Origin: Akkermansiaceae bacterium UBA5689
GTDB lineage: Bacteria; Verrucomicrobiota; Verrucomicrobiia; Verrucomicrobiales; Akkermansiaceae
NCBI GenBank assembly: GCA_002420305.1
Contig: DIHT01000084.1
Span: 1 to 20,884 of the forward strand
DNA: 20,884 bases
Direction: 5' to 3'
In this document: positions 15,274 through 20,884 of the stretch, in pieces
Numbering within the stretch: position 1 is the first letter of the stretch
Layout of the letters: every line of letters starts with the position of its first letter
The notes under the pieces: model-generated
Databases searched by the model: none
Told to the model about the DNA's origin: nothing
What the model saw: the letters and a program-made list of their open reading frames with translations, nothing else
Made by a program: the position numbers and the translations under genes

Positions 15274-16785
15274 CTACCGTTTTGCGTGTAGCGTATAGTA
15301 GACAGTGTCGCCTAGGAGAAGCTTTCCGGCGTTTGAGCGCACCTCGGGGAGGCGGATCGTGTAGAGATACCCTCTTTTAAGGTCTCCAGTGTTCTTGAGG
15401 TTGATCACGCAAGAGCGATTTCCCTCCGACAGGGTTGCCCCCCCTTTGATGAGGACATCCCGCTTGTCGACCTTTGGAGAACCGTATGCCGCATGATATC
15501 TGTAGGTGTGGCGGGTGATCTCAATCTTCTTGAGACTTTCGGGGTCGACTGGCTGTGTGAACCCGAGGGAAAATCCTCTGGAGGTCAGCTTGACTTGGTC
15601 AATGGCAAGAAAATTGGAAGCCTGCTCCTTGAGGCGAACTCTGACGAGGCCCTCCCCTCCAGCCCAGGAAAGGTGGGTCTTAGCGATCCAGAGGGATCCA
15701 TCAGGAGTGAAGGTCAGCCGATGATTTCCCGCTCCCAGCGCTCCGGTTCGGAGAAAGGGGATTGCAGCTCCTTGGGAGACAGCTCCCACGGGATCAGGGA
15801 GGAAGCGCACTAAAGTGGGGCTGTTCATCTCCCCAATAAGCATCTGTTCACTGAGCCCGCCGAAGACACCCCGCGGGATCATGCGGGGTTCTGTAGGCGA
15901 ATTCGCAAGCTCGCCCTGAGGCAACAGCCCCATCGCCGGGGTACGCAATTTCTCGAGCTCTGCTACGGAGACCTGCAAAGGGTCCCGGTTCCAGCCTTCT
16001 TTCCAGACCAACGATGCGGGGTGTCCGTAGAAATGCCCCTCCCGCACATGAAAGACTTTACTAGTTCCCAACCAGTCTCCCTGATTGTCGGCGACAAAAA
16101 GACGCCCATCCTTGTCGAAACCGAGCCCTTCCGGAGATCGGAACCCGCTTGCGAAAGGCTGCCACTTGCTGCCGTCGGGAGAAACCTTGATCACCCATCC
16201 CCGGTAAGGAACTCTAGAATACATGCGGCCTGCACGGCCCTTGTATTTACGCCAATCGGATCCGTTCAGCATATCCTTCCGATCTAGACCAATAGCGCTC
16301 CAGGGTCCCCTGATTTCCTCACGGATGCCGGCACCATTCGAGGCTGTACCGAGGGCCAGGTAAATGAACCCCTCCTTATCCTGAGCGAGGCCAAAGGCGA
16401 ACTCATGATAGTTTCCAGTCATCCCGAAATCATCGAAGACGGTCTGGTAGAGGTCTCCGACTCCATCGCCATCTGTATCCTTGATTCGTGTCAGTTCGGG
16501 GCGCTGCATCACCAGGAAGCTGGAATCGCTCTCTGCGAGGAGACCCAATGGCTCGTGTAAGCCTGAGGCGAACTGTTTCCAAGTGTCCTCCTTGGGATTG
16601 TAGATAAAGAGTTCGCCGCGATGAAAGCATGCCGCAAGGTTACCGCTTGGAGTTGTTGCAATACCCCCAATCTGGGCATCGACTCCGGGCGGAGGAGATA
16701 TCTTTTCTATGCGGAAGGCGTCTGTCCAGATGTCGGCAGAGGCGAGGCAGGAGGTGAGAACGAGGGCAGTAATGCTACGGATCAT
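15274..16785 (-). CDS. PVC-type beta-propeller (sugar) dehydrogenase-like protein
   Basis: The 503-residue product has a signal peptide (MIRSITALVLTSCLASA) and a six-bladed propeller (~20-390). Repeated blade motifs include GNLAACFHRGELFIYNP, FAFGLAQDKEGFIYLALGT, and GFRSPEGLGFDKDGRLFVADNQGDW followed by FYGHPASLVW. The pattern matches the membrane-bound or soluble dehydrogenases abundant in Planctomycetes and Verrucomicrobia, often linked to quinone or haem cofactors. The C-terminal ~100 residues are a beta-sandwich-like region. No CxxCH haem motif is seen, so electron transfer probably goes to a partner. Its ATG overlaps the cupredoxin stop by 11 nt, so the two are coupled. The substrate is unknown. 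Confidence 0.85.
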   Translation of the reverse strand: MIRSITALVLTSCLASADIWTDAFRIEKISPPPGVDAQIGGIATTPSGNLAACFHRGELFIYNPKEDTWKQFASGLHEPLGLLAESDSSFLVMQRPELTRIKDTDGDGVGDLYQTVFDDFGMTGNYHEFAFGLAQDKEGFIYLALGTASNGAGIREEIRGPWSAIGLDRKDMLNGSDWRKYKGRAGRMYSRVPYRGWVIKVSPDGSKWQPFASGFRSPEGLGFDKDGRLFVADNQGDWLGTSKVFHVREGHFYGHPASLVWKEGWNRDPLQVSVAELEKLRTPAMGLLPQGELANSPTEPRMIPRGVFGGLSEQMLIGEMNSPTLVRFLPDPVGAVSQGAAIPFLRTGALGAGNHRLTFTPDGSLWIAKTHLSWAGGEGLVRVRLKEQASNFLAIDQVKLTSRGFSLGFTQPVDPESLKKIEITRHTYRYHAAYGSPKVDKRDVLIKGGATLSEGNRSCVINLKNTGDLKRGYLYTIRLPEVRSNAGKLLLGDTVYYTLHAKR

Positions 16786-17857
16786 GGCGGGGAGTCATGG
16801 TGACGGTCAGGCGTCCCGGACCCTTTAGGATCTGGGATTCTCCAGAGACCGCCAATTTTTCGGAGGACTGGAACTTGAGAGTGATGGGGTATGTTCCCTT
16901 CACGTTTTTGATATCAAAGCTACGAAATAGCGCTTTCCCGTCCGGGGTTGGCGTAATGGTTTCTTCGACATGCAAATTGTTGGTTTTCCATCGGAAGGAG
17001 GGTAGCCCGTTGGCAATTGAATAACCGAGGAACTTCGGATTTTCTGATTCCTGAGAGAGTAAATTTTCCAGCGGACTGGTATCTTCCCGGAGCAGGATTT
17101 CTCCTTCAATCGAGGCCAATCCGTTGCCGTTACCTTTCCAGACGTTCCAGCCATCGATGAAATCCCCTCGCCAGATGTAGCGTAGACGGCACTCGCCAGC
17201 ATCCCAGCAGTAGTGCAGGTCATCGTTTACAGCTACCGCGATCGCGGCCGGCCCAGCCTCGGGCATGAAGATACGCTTTACCTGAGGCCGCTGACGCATG
17301 CTTGGGGTGGTGTAAAAAGGATCACTCCGCTGCTTGCCCCTCACAATGCCAACGGCTGCGCGCCGGGAAACATTCATTACTCCATTCATCAGGGTGAAGT
17401 GTCCTGGATAGGTGCACACGTAGGGGTATTTTCCCTCTTTTGCGGGAGCTTGGAACCATAGGACAGCCTCCTTGCCGGGCTGAATCATCCCGGAGCTATG
17501 TAACATCCTTGGATGTGATTGTGGTTGCCAGCCGAGTTCTGCTGCCTTCGCGCCCAATGCGAGAACTGCGTTCACCAACTCCGCTCCCTTATCCTGTCCC
17601 TTGGAGGATCCTGGAGTGCAGATAATCAGATTGTGAGGGAGCTCGTCCGGGTTCCTGAAGGTGAGTTTGATCTTGGCACCGGGTTTTACCGTGAAGGACT
17701 GAACGTCATACTTCATCTGGGTCCGGATTGCCGAAATCACGATATTCTGGTCAATTTTCTCAAAGCCTGCTGGCGGGTTCTGGGCCTGAATCGGGTGAGA
17801 GCCAAGGAATGCAACCATGGCTAGCAAGGTGACTCGCAGTTTCAGGTGGTAAGCCAT
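16775..17857 (-). CDS. azurin-like type-1 copper protein with C-terminal domain
   Basis: The ~360-residue product starts at the ATG at 17857; a TTG 12 nt upstream (17869) is an alternative. Signal peptide residues 1-~25 end IQAQ. A cupredoxin domain (~30-165) carries all four type-1 copper ligands: H75 (LPHN), C148 (VCTYPGH), H153 and M157, with spacing C-x4-H-x3-M identical to azurin. Residues ~195-360 are a separate beta-rich domain (YIWRGDFIDGWNVWKGNGNG) of a kind seen beside PVC dehydrogenases. It probably accepts or carries electrons for the downstream propeller dehydrogenase. Its stop overlaps that gene's start by 11 nt. Confidence 0.85.
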   Translation of the reverse strand: MAYHLKLRVTLLAMVAFLGSHPIQAQNPPAGFEKIDQNIVISAIRTQMKYDVQSFTVKPGAKIKLTFRNPDELPHNLIICTPGSSKGQDKGAELVNAVLALGAKAAELGWQPQSHPRMLHSSGMIQPGKEAVLWFQAPAKEGKYPYVCTYPGHFTLMNGVMNVSRRAAVGIVRGKQRSDPFYTTPSMRQRPQVKRIFMPEAGPAAIAVAVNDDLHYCWDAGECRLRYIWRGDFIDGWNVWKGNGNGLASIEGEILLREDTSPLENLLSQESENPKFLGYSIANGLPSFRWKTNNLHVEETITPTPDGKALFRSFDIKNVKGTYPITLKFQSSEKLAVSGESQILKGPGRLTVTMTPRHDP

Positions 17858-17937
17858 GAGATGAATCAAGGGAGATCCCTCACATAATCAAGCGAAATTC
17901 AGCGGCCTCTTCTGTTGGCCATGGTTCTTTTGGGGGC

Positions 17938-18399
17938 TCAGCTTACACCGAGGATGAGTAGGGAACTGTCTTCAACGAGGTCCCCTAGATGTGCCCCCAG
18001 AAGGCTCTGGTAGAGGGAGGACTCCGGGGTAAGAACGGTACAATCAAACCCCTCGTGTTCAACCGTTGACCCTCCGCCATCAGGCGCGAGGAGGTAAAAG
18101 ACGATTGTTCCCTCATGCTCAGCTTCGACAAGTGTTCCAGACCGGACGGGTTCTCCCTCCTGGCAGGGAGAAGGCTCAAAGCACTTCAGGATGCCAATGG
18201 CGGTAGCGATGTTTTCTGCTTGTGCGGATTGTGCTCCCGCTAGGTAGGACGCTTCAATGGCCCGGGTGTCATATTTGCCTTCGGACCTGGTTTCCTCTCC
18301 GGTCGCATTGTGACGAGCCTCAGTTGCTGCAGCCTGCATGATTGCGAGCTGGCCCTCGAGAAGGGAACAGACGTCCCGGATGATTCTGGACTTCGACAT
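17938..18399 (-). CDS. GreA/GreB-family elongation-factor-like protein
   Basis: The 153-residue product has an N-terminal helical region (~1-65) with the family phrase ATGEETRSEGKYDTRAIEASYLAGAQ. A C-terminal FKBP-like GreA/B domain (~80-150) shows APDGGGSTV, VLTPESSLYQSLLGAHLGD and a final beta strand. It is the Gre-like variant of about 150-160 residues found in many bacteria, not GreA itself. It probably binds RNA polymerase; its exact role is unknown. It starts downstream of tRNA-Gly and a strong hairpin, so transcription from the tRNA should not reach it. There are 68 nt between its stop and the cupredoxin gene. Confidence 0.8.
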   Translation of the reverse strand: MSKSRIIRDVCSLLEGQLAIMQAAATEARHNATGEETRSEGKYDTRAIEASYLAGAQSAQAENIATAIGILKCFEPSPCQEGEPVRSGTLVEAEHEGTIVFYLLAPDGGGSTVEHEGFDCTVLTPESSLYQSLLGAHLGDLVEDSSLLILGVS

Positions 18400-18496
18400 T
18401 TAGGGAGACTGGTCGGCGGCATCCCGGGGTGTTCATGCGTGGTGGGACAGCTCTTTTGATTGTCCTTCGGGGATCCTGTCCCCGGGGAGAGACAAG

Positions 18497-18528
18497 TCAG
18501 CCGGGAGAGGATGGCCTCTCCCGGCTGA
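18497..18528. terminator. strong hairpin after tRNA-Gly
   Basis: TCAGCCGGGAGAGG (18497-18510) and CCTCTCCCGGCTGA (18515-18528) form a perfect 14-bp GC-rich stem with a 4-base loop. It begins 6 nt beyond the CCA end of the tRNA on the minus strand. There is no clear U run after it, so it is either a terminator or a 3'-processing structure. Confidence 0.65.
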
Positions 18529-18533
18529 TTAAA

Positions 18534-18608
18534 TGGAGCGGGTGAACGGATTCGAACCGTCGACATTCACCTTGGCAAGGTGACGCTCTACCACTGAGCT
18601 ACACCCGC
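18534..18608 (-). tRNA. tRNA-Gly (anticodon GCC)
   Basis: The cloverleaf is complete on the minus strand: acceptor GCGGGTG paired with CACCCGC, D-arm GCTC-AGTGGTA-GAGC, anticodon stem TCACC/GGTGA with loop TTGCCAA (anticodon GCC), T-arm GACGG-TTCGAAT-CCGTT, discriminator T. CCA is encoded (18536-18534). The body is 72 nt. Confidence 0.97.
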
Positions 18609-18622
18609 ATCCGTGAAGGGCC

Positions 18623-18650
18623 TAGATACACCGCGGGAAACGACCGGCAA
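18623..18650 (-). promoter_or_regulatory. possible tRNA-Gly promoter
   Basis: On the minus strand, TTGCCG (18650-18645) and TATCTA (18628-18623) are 16 bp apart and 14 nt upstream of the mature tRNA 5' end. The match to sigma70 boxes is moderate (4/6 and 3/6). Confidence 0.35.
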
Positions 18651-18746
18651 GTCCTTTTTCCTTCCCGTTGGGAGAGACTTGGTCCCTTTTGTTCGAAAAA
18701 TCTCGTATCCATGAGGGTAGATTCCCGGTTAAACCCCTGCAGTCGC

Positions 18747-19541
18747 ATGAACAAGCTTGATGAAATTATTGCCCACAAACGTGTAGAGGTAGAGCCCCTT
18801 GTTCCTCTCGCGGCCAAGCTCAAGGCTCAAGCCCTGCAGAGAAACGAATTTCGAGGTTTCCGATCTGCTCTGGATCGTGGTCCTGATCGGCTGGGAGTTA
18901 TCGCGGAGGTGAAAAAATCTTCTCCTTCGGCCGGGGTGATCGACCAGAATTTTGATCCTCTCCGGCAGGCTCGGATGTACATCGATGGAGGGGCCTCCTG
19001 CATGTCGGTCCTGACAGACAGAAAATACTTTCAGGGATCGCTGACTTACCTGTCCGAAATTTCCAAGGATTCCCAAGTGCCTCTCTTACGTAAGGATTTC
19101 ACCGTACATGAAGCCCAGATCTACGAGGCAGTGATTGCCGGGGCTGACGCAATCCTGCTTATCGTTGCCTGTCTCAAGGATGAAGAGCTCCACCGGTTTT
19201 ACCAGATAGCCAAAGATCTTCAGCTGGACGTCTTGGTGGAAGTTCACGATCTGCCGGAAATGGAGAGGGCTATCGACCTTGGAGCGGACCTTATCGGGAT
19301 CAATAACCGAAACCTGAAGACCTTTGAAACGGATCTTTCCGCAACTGAAACACTAGCCGATGAGGTGCCTGATAATGTCACGGTTGTCTCGGAATCGGGA
19401 ATAAAGACGGCGCATGATGCACAGTTTGCTCTCGATGCAGGGGCGAATGCGATTCTCGTAGGGGAATCCCTGATGAGGGCCAATGTCCCCGGAGATGAAA
19501 TTCAGAACTACCTCTCTCTGACCCTTTCGGAGGTCGAGTAG
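18747..19541 (+). CDS. trpC: indole-3-glycerol-phosphate synthase
   Basis: The 264-residue TIM-barrel enzyme closes CdRP to indole-3-glycerol phosphate in tryptophan synthesis. The ATG at 18747 (MNKLDEIIAHKR) is chosen over an in-frame ATG at 18711 because it matches the usual IGPS start. Catalytic and binding residues are in place: E54 and K56 in AEVKKSSPSAG, K116 in LLRKDF, E165 in LVEVHD, N187 in INNRNL, and the SESGI and ILVGESLM phosphate loops. It is a single-function TrpC with no TrpF fusion. No other trp genes are in the window; the following hypothetical gene may be co-transcribed (50 nt apart). Confidence 0.96.
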   Translation: MNKLDEIIAHKRVEVEPLVPLAAKLKAQALQRNEFRGFRSALDRGPDRLGVIAEVKKSSPSAGVIDQNFDPLRQARMYIDGGASCMSVLTDRKYFQGSLTYLSEISKDSQVPLLRKDFTVHEAQIYEAVIAGADAILLIVACLKDEELHRFYQIAKDLQLDVLVEVHDLPEMERAIDLGADLIGINNRNLKTFETDLSATETLADEVPDNVTVVSESGIKTAHDAQFALDAGANAILVGESLMRANVPGDEIQNYLSLTLSEVE

Positions 19542-19591
19542 GGAAGACCGCCTTGACCCAAGACGATTGAGAGAAGATAAAGCAGATCAAA

Positions 19592-20263
19592 GTGAGACCA
19601 CACGAAATTTTCAAAGAAGTAGAACCCGCCATTGTTACGGAGCTCTTCACCACATTCCGAGAGGAAGATCGCGATGTGTATAAGAGTGCGTTAGCGAGTC
19701 TGGCACAGTCCCGCAAACTACGTCCCGTGTTTGTTCAGAAAAAGTCGGTTGCGGATCAGATTACGTGGATGCACAAGACCCTGAAACTTCGCGGAAGTGA
19801 TACCGTTGGAGAGCATCTGCTTCAGGTCTGGTTCATGAAATTTCAGCAGCCACTACTCATCAGGTTCTGTGACGGGATGGGGATCGAGCACAATGGGGAG
19901 GGATCGGTCGAGGGGGTTCTGCCCGACGAGTTGGACCCGGCCAAGCTCAGTGAAACTGTCGATGGGCTCTATGCCGATTTTAACCCCCGGATCGTTTCGC
20001 TCTATCTGAATCTCTTCAACCTTCAAAGGCCCGGAGGGTGGGAAGCTCTGGAAAATCTGATCTCTAATGATGACCGGGTCCGATTGGGAGAGGAGCCTGA
20101 GGCAGATCCCGCCGAGGGGGGTGACTCCTTGCCGATAGCGGATTCAGAGGGAGAAGAGGGCCTGCAGGTGAAGACGACCCCCGCTGATCCACCTGTTGAT
20201 AGCGAGTCTGAGGAGGGCAATAAAACCGAAGCGGGAGAAGAGACAGCGCCCGAGCAGGACTGA
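19592..20263 (+). CDS. conserved-looking hypothetical protein with acidic tail
   Basis: The 223-residue product starts at a GTG. Residues ~1-155 look folded and helical (VEPAIVTELFTTFREEDRD, HLLQVWFMKFQQPLLIRFCDGMGIEH). Residues ~165-223 are low complexity and very acidic (Glu, Asp, Ser, Pro, Gly), ending EETAPEQD. There is no signal peptide or membrane segment, so it is probably cytoplasmic. No family is recognised. It lies 50 nt after trpC and converges with the OmpA-family gene (24-nt gap). Confidence 0.75.
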   Translation: MRPHEIFKEVEPAIVTELFTTFREEDRDVYKSALASLAQSRKLRPVFVQKKSVADQITWMHKTLKLRGSDTVGEHLLQVWFMKFQQPLLIRFCDGMGIEHNGEGSVEGVLPDELDPAKLSETVDGLYADFNPRIVSLYLNLFNLQRPGGWEALENLISNDDRVRLGEEPEADPAEGGDSLPIADSEGEEGLQVKTTPADPPVDSESEEGNKTEAGEETAPEQD

Positions 20264-20287
20264 ATCGCTCGTGATCCCGGCGATGTC

Positions 20288-20884
20288 TCAGGGGCTTTGT
20301 CCGGGTTCTTCCGGGGGTGAGGGGCTCTCCTCCGGAATGGGGACTGCTCGAGCGGGTGGCGCCTCTTCAATGGGAATTGCGCGGGCTGGAGGAGGCTCAG
20401 GTAGTGCTTGTGCTGGTGGCGGCGGCGGAGGTTGAATATCTTCCTCGATAGGGAGGGCTTTTGGAGGAGTGGCCGGTTTCAGTGGGTCGGGTGCAACAGG
20501 CAGGGCCACTGCGGGCTTTATCCGAACCGGAAGAGCCTCCTGAGGTGGAACGGTTTTCCGCATGAGAATGTCAACACGGCGATTGATTGCCTGTGCTTTC
20601 TGGTCACCAGTAAGGACCTTGGGTCTGGCGTGACCGTAGGCCCTGACAATGATGCGACTTTCGTCAAGCCCGAGTGAGCGAACCAACCAGTTTTTCACGG
20701 CCATTGCACGCTTGCGTGAGAGTTCGATGTTGTAGGCTTCGGTTCCAAACAGGTCGGAGTGGCCCTCAAGAATGCAATACATTTTGGGATTTCGATCAAT
20801 CAGCATGCCGAGCTGCATAAGGCCAAGGCGGGCATTCTGCTTGAGCGCATTCTGGTTAAACTCAAACAGGAGGTCACTGGGCAG
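20288..20884 (-). CDS. OmpA-family peptidoglycan-binding protein, 5' end outside window
   Basis: The open frame enters from the right edge, upstream of the internal ATG at 20818, so the N-terminus is missing. The visible part is an OmpA/Pal domain: FEFNQNALKQNARLGL, EGHSDLFGTEAYNIELSRKRA, IIVRAYGHARP and RRVDI, with the diaminopimelate-binding Asp (GHSD) and Arg (RRVD) present. It would tie the outer membrane to peptidoglycan. It is unusual in ending with an ~85-residue proline-rich tail of near repeats (ALPIEE, AIPIEE, AVPIPEE separated by PPPPPP and PPAR). Such tails normally lie before, not after, the OmpA domain. Confidence 0.88.
   Translation of the reverse strand: MPSDLLFEFNQNALKQNARLGLMQLGMLIDRNPKMYCILEGHSDLFGTEAYNIELSRKRAMAVKNWLVRSLGLDESRIIVRAYGHARPKVLTGDQKAQAINRRVDILMRKTVPPQEALPVRIKPAVALPVAPDPLKPATPPKALPIEEDIQPPPPPPAQALPEPPPARAIPIEEAPPARAVPIPEESPSPPEEPGQSP

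Overview
The window looks like a chromosomal stretch of a Gram-negative bacterium, most likely Verrucomicrobiota or a close PVC-group relative. This rests on the mix of genes: an exported SHD1-type protein, a PVC-style beta-propeller dehydrogenase paired with an azurin-like cupredoxin, an OmpA-family protein and several lipid- or signal-peptide-bearing proteins. Few starts have clear ribosome binding sites. The taxonomic call is inference; no rRNA gene is present. There is no insertion sequence, phage gene or CRISPR array.

Layout. 1-1449 (minus): trmD followed by yicC, which runs off the left edge. 1542-6310 (plus): a large exported TolB-propeller/M28 peptidase/PDZ protein, a 374-bp spacer, and a PelD-like membrane protein with GAF and degenerate GGDEF domains. 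6347-8268 (minus): prfB (RF2) with its classical +1 frameshift site, then an exported SHD1-like protein whose frame is interrupted by a TGA. 8399-8857 (plus): a small lipoprotein. 8874-13605 (minus): a compact nucleoside uptake and salvage operon in transcription order nupC - xapX-like - deoA - deoB - deoD. 13810-14358 (plus): a short RecO. 14392-17857 (minus): an NlpC/P60-like cysteine-peptidase-fold protein, the propeller dehydrogenase and the azurin-like cupredoxin. 17938-18608 (minus): a GreA/B-like factor and tRNA-Gly(GCC), with a strong hairpin between them. 18747-20263 (plus): trpC and an acidic-tailed hypothetical protein. 20288-20884 (minus): the C-terminal part of an OmpA-family protein with a proline-rich tail.

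How the genes work together. The nucleoside operon imports nucleosides (NupC), splits them phosphorolytically (DeoA for pyrimidines, DeoD for purines) and converts the pentose 1-phosphates to 5-phosphates (DeoB); no deoC is in the window. The cupredoxin and dehydrogenase overlap by 11 nt and probably form a periplasmic redox pair. The rest is housekeeping (tRNA modification, RNA decay, termination, repair, tryptophan synthesis).

Most worth a second look: the exported SHD1-like gene just downstream of prfB. Its frame continues for 56 codons past an in-frame TGA, and a 7-bp hairpin with a GGUCA loop sits at a SECIS-like distance after that TGA. It may be a plain nonsense mutation, but the coding-like extension is clear.
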